A stretch of 64,000 nt of DNA from Prorocentrum cordatum (GCA_963575745.1 CAUYUJ010013847.1:122501-186500), one strand, 5' to 3'. Counted from the stretch's first letter, positions 1 through 10,682 are shown. Program-made: numbers and translations. The notes: generated by a model from the letters alone, not told the origin.

Positions 1-134
1 GGAGGTGGAGGTGGAGGCGGAGGTCGAGGCGGGGGGAGGGGGGAGATGAGGATGAGACGGAGGAGGAGGAGGAGGAGGAGGAGGAAGAGGGAGGAGGAGG
101 AGGCGGCGGCGAGCAAGTTTTGTTTTGCCCGCAG
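1..134 (+). other. Purine-rich tract, 3' end of an intron
   Basis: This is a GGAGGC/GAGGAG-type low-complexity tract ending in TTTTGTTTTGCCCGCAG. That is a pyrimidine run plus CAG acceptor immediately before the open frame at 135. It fits the last part of an intron whose 5' exon lies outside the window. Comparable trinucleotide tracts fill better-supported introns elsewhere in the window. Confidence 0.5.
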
Positions 135-974
135 GATGAAATCCTGGACATGGCCAAGGATGTCGTGAATGGCGGCGACTGCTTCCTAGAGTTCGAGGGG
201 GGCCCTGACATCTCGGATCGCGCCCACAAGGGGTTCTACCAGAAGGCCACCTTGATAATGGACAGTGACGACGACGCTGGCCCGCCTATTCCGCCAGAGG
301 CCGAGCCTGGTGTGGTTCCACCTCCAGCCAGCGCGCCGAATGCCAATGAGCTCATCTTGAAGGCGAAGGCCAAGCCCGCGGTGTCGCTGAGCAAGCCCAG
401 CGAGTTGGAGACGGCGCCGACCCGCAAGACCGCCTCAGCCAACGCCACGGCCACGCCCGCGGCTGCCCCGGGCGGGTCGTCTCCTCCGCCACAGCCCGCG
501 GCCGGCGCAGCCCCTCCGCCGCAGCCAGTGGGCAGTGCGGGCCCTCCGCCAATGAAGAAGGCTAAGCTTGCGGCCGTTGCCTCAGCTGTCGCCGGGGGCC
601 AGGCCGCGGCTCCCGCGGACAAGGCCAAGGCGAAGGGCGGCTCTGGTCGGTGGCAGAAGGACATCGACTGGTCCGCTTGGAAGCTGAAGCACGCAGATGA
701 TCTGCCCCTCCTGCCCGCGGAGTGCGCGCCGCCAGATGGGCCGCATGGCGAGCACTCATGGACCGCTCACCCAACTGCAGGCGCTTTCAATCAGGCTTGC
801 CGCATCGAAGTGCCGTTGAGGTCCCGCGGGTTCCGCGTCATAGTCCCCAAAATGCCTAAGGATGAGAAGCCCTGGACGCCGCGGGATGCGGGCCCCAAGA
901 AAGCTTGGGAGGTGACGCTGGAGAAGGCGCTTAGGAAGCACGAGCCCCTGGCCGCGGAGGCGAAGGCTCAGTAG
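135..974 (+). CDS. Unknown protein, last exon (partial)
   Basis: The frame is open from the CAG acceptor at 132-134 to TAG at 972-974, about 279 residues. The start is missing, because an ATG at 120 lies inside the presumed intron. The first ~45 residues (DEILDMAKDVVNGGDCFLEF) look globular. A low-complexity Pro/Ala linker follows with KAK-type basic patches (about residues 50-170). A conserved-looking C-terminal block then begins WQKDIDWSAWKLKH and ends in an acidic/basic helix. I recognise no domain and assign no function. GC-rich third positions and globular ends argue for coding. The overlapping minus-strand frames are shadows of the Ala/Pro linker. The style resembles the gene at 7095, but I see no convincing alignment. 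Confidence 0.5.
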   Translation, partial: DEILDMAKDVVNGGDCFLEFEGGPDISDRAHKGFYQKATLIMDSDDDAGPPIPPEAEPGVVPPPASAPNANELILKAKAKPAVSLSKPSELETAPTRKTASANATATPAAAPGGSSPPPQPAAGAAPPPQPVGSAGPPPMKKAKLAAVASAVAGGQAAAPADKAKAKGGSGRWQKDIDWSAWKLKHADDLPLLPAECAPPDGPHGEHSWTAHPTAGAFNQACRIEVPLRSRGFRVIVPKMPKDEKPWTPRDAGPKKAWEVTLEKALRKHEPLAAEAKAQ

Positions 975-1786
975 GCCGCGGAGGCGGCCAAGCCGGAGTA
1001 GACGTGGGCCGAGCCGCAGCTCGCTCGCACATATTTTCTTTGCAGTCCCGGCGAGCCCTCTGCGAGCCATGGGCACTCTCGGGGTCGGAGGTTCCCTGAT
1101 AGCGAGGGAGGAGGAGGAGGAGGAGGAAGAGGAGCAGGAGGGGGAGGAGGAGGAGGAGGAAGAGGTGGAAGTGGCGGAGGAGGTGGAGAAGGAGGATAAC
1201 AATGAGAGATGATGAGGGAGCGGAGTCTCTACGGCCCATGCTTGCTGCAACATTCGCTCCGGTGCTTTCAAGCGTTTATCGGCGACCGTGGTGCGGTTCC
1301 TAATTCTGCTGGAGTGGGGGCTCCAACAACTCCCCCCCCCTCCTCTTCTCCTCACCCCACCACGCACACATATATATGTATACGAGACGGGGGGGTAAGT
1401 GAGGGTCCCCCTCCACCTCTCCCGCTGATACTCCGCTCCTCCTCCCTTCCTCTCCTCTTCCCTTCCCCCCACTCATCCCTCCTTTGGCCAGCGCCAGTTT
1501 TTGCTGATTTCGGCGGCGTGAACAAGACTTGGAGGTCCTCTTATAATTATTCTGAATTATCTATGTGATTGCAATCGCGAGTTTGCCGCGATGCTCGGGT
1601 GAAGGACATCGGCCAGTTCGTTCGCAGTTGCCGTCTGCGCGCCGCCTCTGATTGAAATAGTCGCCATCTCTTCCGCGGCGGAAAGCGGCGGGGGGTCGGC
1701 TGAAGTAGAGCGACGTCGCCTCCGCTGGCGAAAGCGGGCGGACGCTCGGCGGAAGCTGGCGGAAGCAAAAGTCAACCCCCCAAGAG
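975..1786. other. Non-coding spacer with GAG and pyrimidine tracts
   Basis: No gene is supported here. It contains a GAGGAG tract (about 1107-1195), a C/T-rich stretch (1320-1480) and a short ATATATATGTATA run near 1370. An acceptor-like CCAAGAG lies just before the ATG at 1787. Confidence 0.5.
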
Positions 1787-3134
1787 ATGAAAACGTTTTC
1801 GGGTTCAGGGTTTCCGAAATCGCCCACGTCATTCGAGTGCTCCACATCGCGCTCGCTTCCGTCGTCAGCTGGTCGGCCCGAGCCCCCAACCAAGACCATG
1901 AGCAATGGTTCCATATCCGATCTCGACTCAGATCCAGCTGACCACGGTGACGTTCTCAGCATCTCGAGTTGCGAGTCTGTCCCCCGGCCCATGAAGCGCG
2001 CCAGGTCGAGCTGCGATAGTTTGCTCCATTGGGTGCGTTCCAGTAAACTTATTCCCCGCCAATTCCTGACGATTGTCCTGATGTTGCTCTCGGTGCATGG
2101 CCCCGACGTCCTGAATCGCGTCGACTCGGTGGAGCTGTTCGCGGGGCGTCACAGCATCACAAACGGGATGAAAGGTCACGCGCGCACAACAATCCTCACT
2201 CTCCTCCTCCTTCTCTCCATCCTCCTCCTTCCCCCCCTCACCCTCCTCTCCCCCCTCTTCCTCCTCCTCCTCCTCCTCCTCCCCCCCCTCCCCCCCCTCT
2301 GAACTTCGTCCTCCAGATCGAGCTTTCAATATGTGTGTTTCTGTTGGTCTAGCAGGTCTGGGGCATTCAGCCATCAGCCTGGACGTGGCCACCGCTAGCG
2401 CGCAAGACGATCTGAATACGTCCAAAGGTTTCTTCCGCGCTGTCACCTACATCCTCGGTTTGACATCGCGGGGCCTCTTGTGGGCCGCCCCCCCATGCAG
2501 CTCCTGGGTGTGGTTGTCGCGAGGGTCCACTGGCAGAACTCCCGATAACCCCATGGGCCAGACTGCTTACCCCAACGTGCGAAACGCGAACGAGCAGGGT
2601 TCCCGGGTGTTGCTGCTGATATTGTTGGCCATGGCCCTGCGCAATGCAATTTTCATTGCTGAGCAGCCAGCAGCCACGCTGCTTCATTTGCACACGAGGT
2701 GGAAGTCTTTGCTTGAGGGCAAGCCACCTGGTCTGCTGCACCAGATTTCCATGTGGATGCAACCTTTCGGGGGGGCATCGCCTAAGCGAACTTGGCTTGT
2801 CAGTCATTGTGAGCTCCTCGGTAAGTTGTGCAGGCCCCGGGACCGGGGCGCGGGTAGCAGCGCGCGCACGACGCGCGCCGTCACCCGCGCAGACGGCACT
2901 ACATACGTGGAGGGTACCGCCGATTTAAAACCCACCCAGGCTTACCCAATTGCTTTTGGGAAGGCCGTTGCGGCCACATACGCGTCAGCTGTGTTTTCAG
3001 GCTGGCCAGATGGCCAGACGACGCCAGACGAGATCGCAACAATTCCCTGTTCCGATGAGATTTGGGAAGAAGCGAACTTAGATTGCGTCTTGCACGATTT
3101 GCGGGGTGTCCAGCAGTTGGGCGGTGCTGCGTAG
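1787..3134 (+). CDS. Methyltransferase-like protein (PPCSSW family), two exons
   Basis: The proposed structure is exon 1 1787-2174, intron 2175-2355 and exon 2 2356-3134, giving about 388 aa. The intron is GT-AG, flanked by AG|GT on both sides, and packed with (CTC)n. Joining at phase 1 restores NGMK-GLGHSAISLDVA. The motif order resembles a Rossmann-fold C5 cytosine methyltransferase: VELFAGRHSITNG (glycine motif I), an acidic SLDVA strand, then LLWAAPPCSSWVWLSRG (PPC as in motif IV with a catalytic-type Cys). IAEQPAATLL follows where ENV would be expected, and then a KRTWL segment. Because ENV is replaced by EQP, DNA methylation activity is not established. A related domain ends the LINE at 33.9-34.8 kb. 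The start is uncertain: ATG 1787, or an internal Met near 1898. The C-terminus is intact and ends before a pyrimidine-rich tail. Confidence 0.6.
2175..2355 (+). other. GT-AG intron of the methyltransferase-like gene
   Basis: The donor is AAAG|GTCACG and the acceptor AGCAG|GTCTGG. Removal joins two frames into one continuous motif. The interior is almost pure CTC/CCT repeat. Confidence 0.65.
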
Positions 3135-3855
3135 GTCGAGCGAGACAGAAACGCACCCTCCACCCCTCCGCCTCCACCTCCTCCGCCTCCCCCTCCATGG
3201 GGGGGGGCAGTGAGCGGGGGTTCGGCGCGGCCGCGCCGCCGCTGTCACCTACCTAGCGCAGGCCATCGGGAGCCGCAGCTGGGGGGGCGATGATGGCGCA
3301 CCGCCCCCTCACGTCGCACCACCGCTCCTCGTCGCACCACCGCTCCTCGTCGCACCGCCCCCTCGTCGCACCACCGCTCCTCGTCGCACCACCGCCCTCG
3401 TCGCACCACCGCTCCTCGTCGCACCACCGCCCTAGGGAGAGGATGAGGAGGATGAGGAGGAGGAGGAGGAGGAGGAGGAGACGGAGGAAGATGAGGAGGA
3501 GGGGGAGGAACGCCTAGGAACGGGGCGGGGGAAGGAGAGGAAAAGGAAGAGCAGGATGAGGGGCAGCAGCCGCAACAACATCAACGGCGGGCTAGTGTTT
3601 CTCCGCCGCCCCCTCGGATCCGAATCGAAAACGCTGGGGGGGGGTATATTCGCGTCTACCGTTGTCGACATTGCCAAACTAGCTGGCCGCTGCGCGCGCG
3701 TGCATGCGCGGGCTAGCGCGGCCGCAACGATGCACCAGCCAACACCAAGCACTCATCGTATAATCGCCTCCGCATGGGTTTTTCGAACCAAGTTGCGGGT
3801 GGGTGGTTGGGGTGCTTGCAAGAGCATGGGGCGTGTCAGCCCGTTTGTAAAAAAA
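3135..3855 (+). repeat. 18-bp minisatellite and GAG tract
   Basis: About eight degenerate copies of CGCACCACCGCTCCTCGT lie at 3300-3431, followed by a GAGGAG tract to about 3530. No gene is supported to 3855. Confidence 0.75.
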
Positions 3856-4385
3856 TATCCCAGTGCGACCCTACCTAGGAGTTGGAACCCCTAGGAAAGC
3901 AGCATTAGTAGTAACATTAACGCTAAGCTAAAGCTTAGCTAAAGCTAAGCTAAAGCTAAACTAAAGCTAAGCCACAGCTAAGCTAAAGCTAAGCTAAAGC
4001 TGAGCAGCAGCTAAGCTAAAGCTAAGCTACAGCTAAGCTAAAGCTAAGCTAAAGCTGAGCAACAGCTAAGCTAAAGCTAAGCTACAGCTAAGCTAAAGCT
4101 AAACTAAAGCTAAGCCACAGCGCTCTAAGCTAAAGCTAAGCTAAACGCTAAGCGAAACGCTAAGCGAAACGCTAAGCGAAACGCTAAGCTAAAGCTAAGC
4201 TACAACTAAGCTAAAGCTAAGCTACAGCTAAGCTACAGCTAAAGCTAAAGCTAAAGCCAAAGCTCCCAGGGGACTGGGGGGAACCGCTCCCAGGGGACTG
4301 GGGGAACCGCCTGGGGCGTGTTCCACTGCCCAGCCCATATAAGCTAAGAGAGTAAGAACCCTTCTAGGCAGAGCCTAGGTAGGGA
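3856..4385 (+). mobile_element. TATCCC-ended (AGCTAA)n element, copy 1
   Basis: The left end reads TATCCCAGTGCGACCCTACC, then CTAGGAGTTGGAA and AGCAGCATTAGTAGTAAC. About 340 bp of AGCTAA/GCTAA repeats follow. A 24-bp tandem duplication (GCTCCCAGGGGACTGG core) comes next, and the right end is AAGAACCCTTCTAGGCAGAG then CCTAGGTAGGG. The 11-bp CCCTACCTAGG on the left is inverted as CCTAGGTAGGG on the right. No ORF is present. Two further copies (9421 and 49010) share both ends but have different cores, so the ends define a unit. The mobilisation mechanism is unknown, and no clear target duplication is visible. Confidence 0.7.
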
Positions 4386-5640
4386 AAACACAATTGCACC
4401 GCGTGGATCGCACCGCAAACATTGAGCAACATACGGTGAACAATACATATATATATATATAGATATATTCTATGTTCTTACACAGTATTAAGATCCCCCC
4501 CATCCCCCCCGCGGGGCCCAAAACTAATGCGTCCTTTGTTCCATGTTGCAACTTACATTTGATTCTGCCCCATCGCCCATCCTAGGTACGATCGAACTCA
4601 GACCGCCCCAGCCAGGCCAGCATCGCCCCCCTCAACCTGAGCAGTAAATATTATGCGCGTGCTCGTTTATCACACCATTGGTCTTTGATAACCCCTTGTA
4701 AGCAACAACAAAACACGAAGTGCACGCGCGCGCGTCGTCGCGAGCGCATGCCGAGATCTTTCAAAAAACCTTAGGTTCCGTAAGACCAAAAGGGGGGCAA
4801 GGCCGCCCCGCGAGGGCGGGGAGGGCCGCCCCCGATTCATGTTTCAGCGTGTTTCACCGTGGTAACCTCTGGGTTGCTGTGTTCCCGCCTTTTTAAAGGC
4901 GAACCCCCTCGTCCCAGGAGGCGAAGGACATGGCGCTGTTGCTGTGCGATCGCGCGGCCGCACTCACACACTCGATATGTTTCAGTCTAGGCCTCGGAAG
5001 GCCATCGGAAACGAAAAGGCGAGAAGCCAACCATCATCAATTTCCTTTCTAGGTTGTTGAATGATTTTGGCATCTTGGAGGCACCCTTGGGGGCTATCTG
5101 GCCTCTTGGAGCCGTCTCGGGGCGGTCTTGAGGCCTCTTGGAACATCTTCGGAGCCATCTTGGGGCACCTATAGGCTATCTTGAGCCATCTTGGAGCTCA
5201 TCTTGGGCTCTCTGAGGCGCTCTTGGAGCCCCCAATAGTGCACATGCAGGCCATATATGGACATATGCCAGGGCCCCATGGAGCATGCATGGGGCGGTCC
5301 GAGGCACAATCCCACAGCGCCCCGCCACCCACGGCAATCTCACGGTAATCCCACGGCAATCGCACGGTAATTCCACTGCACCAACCCAAAATCACGGCAA
5401 TCGGCCCCGCGACGACGACCCCCGACACCCGTGAGATTGCGTGAGATAGCACCCCAAATCCGTGAGATAGCACCCAAATCCGTGAGATAGCGTGAGTTTG
5501 GATTTCACGCACTTTTCAGCGCCCCCAGCCCCCCCCGCTGGCGCAGCCGGCCGGCTGGCGAGGGCGCGGTGGCCCCGCGAGACCCCCGAGAGCCGCCCGA
5601 TGGTTCTCGGCGTCGCGGGCGGCCTTGAGGACCTCCCTTG
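4386..5640. other. Gene-free region with a CTTGG-type repeat fragment
   Basis: There is a short (AT)n at about 4446-4462. Around 4985-5230 lies a fragment of the CTTGGGGCC repeat family, including the family core CGAAAAGGCGAGAA at 5012-5025 and repeated ATCTTGG units. Short GTGAGAT / CACGGCAAT repeats run at 5335-5500. No gene is supported. Confidence 0.55.
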
Positions 5641-5654
5641 TTGCTTCAGAAACT

Positions 5655-6003
5655 GAGTCATGCATGATAGTGATGATGCTGATGATGCTGCTGATGATGG
5701 TGATGATGATGATGATGAAGACGATGGTGATGATGATGATGAGGATGATGATGAGGATGATGATGATGATGATGTTGATGCTGGTGATGATGATGGTGAT
5801 GGTGATAATGATGGTGCTGATGATGAAGCTGATGATGATGCTGACGCGGCGCTGCTGCTGCTGGTGATGGTGATGACGATGATGATGATGATGGTGATAA
5901 TGATGATGGTGATGATGATGATGAAGCGAATGCTGATGCTGATGGCGATGATGATGCAGCTGCTGCTGATGATGATAATGATGACGGTGGTGATAATGAT
6001 GAT
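5655..6003 (+). repeat. (GAT)n microsatellite
   Basis: About 350 bp of GAT/GATGCT trinucleotides. The Asp- or Met-rich frames across it are repeat translations, not genes. Confidence 0.85.
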
Positions 6004-6435
6004 CACTAAGCAGCTTTCGCATTTTGAAATGCCATGGCGCCGTGCACTTCCACGCTGGATCGGCAGCATCAATACCCAGGTTTGTCGGGCATCTCTGTTT
6101 GACTGTCCTGCTGGGGGTTGTAAGACCCAGGTTTCTTAGACAATTAGGTTTGGCAGTCCTTCTGGGGTTTGCGCGAGCTCCTTCGTTTGTCATTCATGCT
6201 CCCGCGTCGAGGGAGGGAAGCAGAGGGAGTAAGGCAGAAGCCCGAGGGGCTGCTCGATGGCGGCCCGCTCGCAGACCTGGCAGTTTGGTCAGTGATCCTC
6301 TTCCTTGTCCTTCTCCTTCTCCTCCTCCTCCTCCTCCTCATCCTCCCCCTCCTCGTCCTCCTCCTCCTCCTCCTCCTCTCGGTTCGCGGGGTCCCTCTCT
6401 TTCTTTCGTGGCCACGACCGAGGCGATGTCCTGCG

Positions 6436-6845
6436 GGATGTTTTCGGGGCCTGGTTCCAGGGATGTTTTAGGATTTAGAGGCATGTCTTCATGGATGTTT
6501 TGGGGGCCCGGCTTCAATGATGTTTTCGGGGCCTGACTGCAGGGCCAGACCCCACATAGATGTTTTAGGGGCCTGGTTTCAGGGATGTTGCAGGAGCCCG
6601 GCTGCAAGAATGTTTTTGGGGCCTGAAATCAGGGCCATACCGCATGTACGTTTCAGGGGCCTGGCGGCAGTGATGTTCCAGGGGCCTGACTTCAGGGATC
6701 TTCTAGGGGCCTTGCTTCAGAGAGGGACCTGGCTTCGGTGATGTTTTAGGGGCCTGGCTTCAGGGATGTTTAGAGGCCTGACTTCATGGATGTTTTAGGG
6801 GCCGTGCTTTAAGGGTGTTTTAGGGGCCGTGCTTTCGGGGCATAC
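6436..6845 (+). repeat. About 25-bp TGTTTTAGGGGCCTGG minisatellite
   Basis: About 14 degenerate units of the form ATGTTTTAGGGGCCTGGCTT plus CAGGG, each 24-40 bp. Stop-free frames here come from the unit length, not from coding. A CTC tract lies at 6320-6380. Confidence 0.8.
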
Positions 6846-6996
6846 GGGCCGTCGCACTTGCTGAGCTGTTCGTGTATCGCAGCTGTATTCGGGCCACAGC
6901 TGTGGCCGAATGTATTTGTTTGTTTGTACCTCATCATTCTACCAGCTCCAACGCGCACCCCGACCCCGGCGCCCAGACACACCGCGACCCCGATCT

Positions 6997-7013
6997 CCTT
7001 AGCCGTTTTGGCT
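6997..7013 (+). promoter_or_regulatory. Possible relict spliced-leader sequence
   Basis: CCTTAGCCGTTTTGGCT matches 15 of 17 bases of the dinoflagellate spliced leader segment CCGTAGCCATTTTGGCT. It lies 82 bp upstream of the ATG at 7095. Genomic SL relicts upstream of genes are taken as traces of retroposed, trans-spliced mRNAs. The last SL bases (CAAG) are not conserved, so chance cannot be excluded. Confidence 0.4.
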
Positions 7014-7094
7014 TTGTTTATGATTGTGGGCTTCTTGGCACTACCGCCCCTGCGCTGGGCCGCTCGCACCTCTGGCTCGTGATCCGTCGCTGCC

Positions 7095-7450
7095 ATGTCG
7101 ACGGGGCCCTTCGTCATCCTCCGTGACCCCGAGGGCAAGGCGATCTGTGATTATCATGGCAAATTGATCCTCGTCCCTGCTGGGGTCCGCATCAAGGTTG
7201 AGGGAGCCGATGTGCCTGGCGAGTCGCCTTCCCCGCGCGCCGTGAAGTCGCCGCCCCCCTTGCGCCCAAAGGCGCTGACGGCGGGCGGCGACGACGCCGC
7301 CGCGGCTGTGCCGGGCGGCGCCCCGCCGGCTTCGAGCTGCCATCCTTCCGCCGCTGCTGAGGATCGCACTTGCGCTCCTGCTGCTGCTGCTGTTCCTCCT
7401 CATCCCCTTCCTTTCTCCCATCCTTTTTCCTTTCCTCTTCTTCCTCCTCG

Positions 7451-7500
<50 letters not shown>

Positions 7501-9420
7501 CTCTTCCTCATCCTCCTCCTCTTGCCCCTGCCCTACATGTTCTAACTTGGTTTACATAATGTTTAAGCGGAACGAACTGGTTCATGCCAGCGTCGCTCCT
7601 CCTATTGCTCCTCCTCCTCCTCCTCCTACTCCTCCTCTTCCTCTCCCTCCTCCTCCTCCTCCTCCTCCTCCTCCTCCTCCTCCTCCTCCTCCTCTTCCTC
7701 CCCCTCCTCCTCCTCCTCCTCCCCGTCCCTCATCCCCCTCCCCCTCAGGAGGAGTTGCCAGATCGCGACATCGATAAGCAGTCCGAGGTCGGCCCCGAGG
7801 CGCACGCCACGATGGTCGAGTCGAGCAACGGCGCCATGGGCGCCTGGGACGAGGGCAGCGTCTCCGAGGCCGAGACGGTCCCATCCTCCATCCCAACGGA
7901 GCCGCCGGCGAAGAAGGCGAAGTCGCTGGCCGTGCCGCCGCGCGAGGCGCAGCCATCGGGACAGGCGATGCCAGCTGCCATGCCGCCGCCGCCCCCGCCC
8001 GTGGCGCCAGCCGCAGGCGCGCTCTTGCAAGACATGGCGCCGCCGCCGAGAGCGCGCGAGGCGCTGCCGCCCGCGGCGCCAGCCGCAGGCGCGCTCTTGC
8101 AAGACATGGCGCCGCCGAGCGCGTGCGAGGCGCTGCCCCCCGCGGCGACGGCGGGCCCCCCAGCCGCAGTCGCGGCGTCGCCGCCCATGACCCCTCCGAG
8201 TGGAGTCGGTGAGCCTTCGATCGCCCCGTCGACGTCGTATGGAGATGAGTCGGGCTTGGAGGATGCTGAAGCCAAGACCTTTGTAGGCGTGCCACGGCGG
8301 GCCGACGGGTCAGTCAGCCCAGAGGACCTCCAGCATGCTCTCGTGGAGGCCAACAAGAGCCTGGGCGATGCGCGCAGGGCGGCCCTGCGGGGTCGCATGT
8401 CTCGCTTGACGAAGACCAGGTCCGGCCCCCCGCTCATCGCTGAGAAATGGGAGAACGCTGGCAACAACCGTTCGCTCAAGAACCGAGTGTTCGAACTCTT
8501 CCTCGCCTGCGGCGGCGAGGTAGGCAAGATGGAGATGGTTGGGCGCATCGTCAAGCGGGAGGTCGACGAGTACCACAACCAGAACAGCTGGTTCACCAAG
8601 GACGACCTGCTCATCAAGTACCATGATAAAACTAGCGTTGTGGAGCAGCTCATTTGCCGGGTCGAGAAGGACAAGAAGCGCGTCCGAGAACATCCTGACT
8701 TCCCAGGGGATGCCAACATGAAGCAGTTCTTGCGCCATGATCACACGCACGTGAGCAGGGCCGAGCAACTCGAACGGACGAGGGGCATGCACTGGACGTC
8801 CTTGGTCGAGGGCGAGACGGCCCAGAACATGGCGCGCACCATCGAGAAGTACTTCGATCTGCCCAACGTCGAGGGGATCCCTGAGGCGACGGACAAGTCT
8901 AACAAGCCTGTCAAGCAGACCAAGGCCAAGGCCAAGGCGAAAAAGGCGTTCAACCCGCAGGTGCACGCGCGGGAGTGGGGCCAGAAGGCGCTCGTGTGGT
9001 CAGGCTACTTGGCGGAGACGAACGCGAAGTTGATGGAGAAATGCAAGGAGCCTGCGCCCCTCCCCCTCAGTCTCCTCCTCCCCCTCCTCCTCCTCCTCCT
9101 CCTCAGTCTCCTCCTCCTCCTCCTCCTTCTCCTCCTCCTTCCCGCCCTCTCCCCCTCGCGCTGCCGACGCCGCTGCCGCTGCTCCTACCCGACCCTCAGG
9201 ACTGGTCTGGAGACCTCCGCCCGCTGATGACAGATGCCACTGCGAAGTTCCAACGTATTCAGCCCCTCTTCCTGGAGCGGGCCGCCTCCCTGCCGACCGA
9301 TGTGAAAAAGTCAGAGGATGGCGCGATCGTGGACAACTTCGTTTTGAATCTCGCTGACCTGGTCTCCGAGTGCCCCGGGGGAACACTTGCCCTCGGGCGA
9401 ATCGCTCGGCCCCGGATAAT
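7095..9420 (+). CDS. Unknown dinoflagellate-type protein, three exons, 3' truncated
   Basis: The proposed exons are 7095-7361, 7749-9047 and 9200 to about 9420. Both introns are phase 0. They begin GATCGC and GAGCCT, end CTCAG, and show AG|GA at each side, i.e. GA-AG introns filled with CTC repeats. The start MSTGPFVILRDPEGKAI is clean. Residues about 90-260 form a Pro/Ala/Lys linker with a near-exact internal repeat (two AGALLQDMAPP units). A globular region follows (FVGVPRRADGSVSPEDL through the tract around NSWFTKDDLLIKYHDKT). Then comes a KAKAKAKK basic stretch, and after the second intron DWSGDLRPLMTDATAKF. No known domain is recognised. The frame runs into the TATCCC element at 9421, so the natural C-terminus is lost or lies beyond the repeat. 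The possible SL relict lies just upstream. Confidence 0.55.
7362..7748 (+). other. Probable GA-AG intron
   Basis: The donor is GCTGAG|GATCGC and the acceptor CCCTCAG|GAGGAG; it keeps phase 0. It is almost entirely CTC/CCT repeat. No GT donor giving the same frame is apparent. Confidence 0.45.
9048..9199 (+). other. Probable GA-AG intron
   Basis: The donor is TGCAAG|GAGCCT and the acceptor ACCCTCAG|GACTGG, in phase 0. The CTC-rich interior repeats the design of the preceding intron. Confidence 0.45.
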
Positions 9421-9996
9421 TATCCCAGTGCGACCCTACCTAGGAGTTGGAAGCCCTAGGGAAGCAGCATTAGTAGTAACAGCAACGCTAAGCTAGAGCT
9501 AAGCTGAAGCTAAGCTAAAGCTAAGCCACAGCTAAGCTAAAGCTAAGCCACAGCTAAGCTAAAGCTAAGCTAAAGCTTAGCTAAAGCTAAGCTAAAGCTA
9601 AGCTAAAGCTAAACTAACGCCAAGCTGAAGCTAAGCTAAAGCTGAGCAACAGCTAAGCTAAAGCTAAGCTACAGCTAAGTTAAAGCTAAGCTAAAGCTAA
9701 GCTAAAGCTAAGCTAAAGCTAAGCTCAAGCTAAGCTCAAGCTAAGCTCAAGCTAAGCTCAAGCTAAGTTAAAGCTAAGCTAAACGCTAAGCGAAAAGCTA
9801 AGCGAAACGCTAAGCTAAAGCTAAGCTACAGCTAAGCTAAAGCTACAGCTAAGCCAAAGCTAAAGCTAAAGCTCCCAGGGGACTGGGGGGAACCGCTCCC
9901 AGGGGACTGGGGGGGCCGCCCGGGGCGCTTTGCACTGCCGGGCCCCTTTAAGCTAAGAGAGTAGGAACCCTTCTAGGCAGAGCCTAGGTAGGGAAT
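9421..9996 (+). mobile_element. TATCCC-ended (AGCTAA)n element, copy 2
   Basis: It has the same left end (TATCCCAGTGCGACCCTACC), AGCAGCATTAGTAGTAAC motif, AGCTAA core, doubled CTCCCAGGGGACTGG module and right end (CCTAGGTAGGGAATA) as copy 1. The core repeat composition differs; for example it has four GCTCAA units near 9720-9760. It interrupts the reading frame of the preceding gene. Confidence 0.7.
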
Positions 9997-10589
9997 AAAG
10001 ATACGGGGGGTAAGGAGGACGAGGAGGATAGGGGTGATAAGGAAAATTAGGTGGATAATGATGATAATCAGGATAAGGACTATAAGGGGGATGCTGACGA
10101 TAATACTGATAATGAGGATCGTGAGAATCGCGAGGATACTGGCAAGGGAGGTAATGACAATGATAACGAAGATAGAAGGGATAGGCCTAGTAGGTAGAAC
10201 GAGGAATATACGGACGATAATGAGGGTAATGATAAGGGTGGTAATGATAGTAATGATGAGGGTAGTGAGGGTTATGATACCGAGTGCCATAATCAGGATC
10301 CAACGGCGATGACACTGATGATGTGGATAAGGAAGACAAAGGATCAGGAGGATAAACCAGATACGTAAGATATGGGATATACTGAGGGCGTGGGAAAGTA
10401 GGCTGGTTAAGACGATAAGGAGGACGAGTTGAGGAGGCGGGGGTAACTAAGAACGCAACGCGTTTGTGCATCCCCCCCTTCCGCCCCGATGCACCGCGCC
10501 CTTTCCACGCGTCTAGGAAGTGCATGGAGGGGGCCAACAGCATGCTGGGCATGAAGAATATGAAAAGACAAAAAAAGAAACAAAAAAGA

Positions 10590-10590
<1 letters not shown>
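9997..10590. other. Purine-rich degenerate repeat, no gene
   Basis: Degenerate GGATAA/GATAATGA units run at about 10005-10345. The rest shows nothing recognisable up to the poly(A) run. Confidence 0.5.

Positions 10591-10681
<91 letters not shown>
10591..10681 (+). repeat. 91-nt homopolymer A run
   Basis: Ninety-one consecutive A follow A-rich AAAAAAGAAAC units. It could be the tail of a retroposed copy or a length-uncertain assembly artefact. No ORF of a source element is recognisable immediately upstream. Confidence 0.8.

Positions 10682-10682
<1 letters not shown>

Noticed and set aside
5660-6139. Asp- and Met-rich ORFs in all frames
   Set aside because: They are translations of a (GAT)n microsatellite with no non-repeat coding part.
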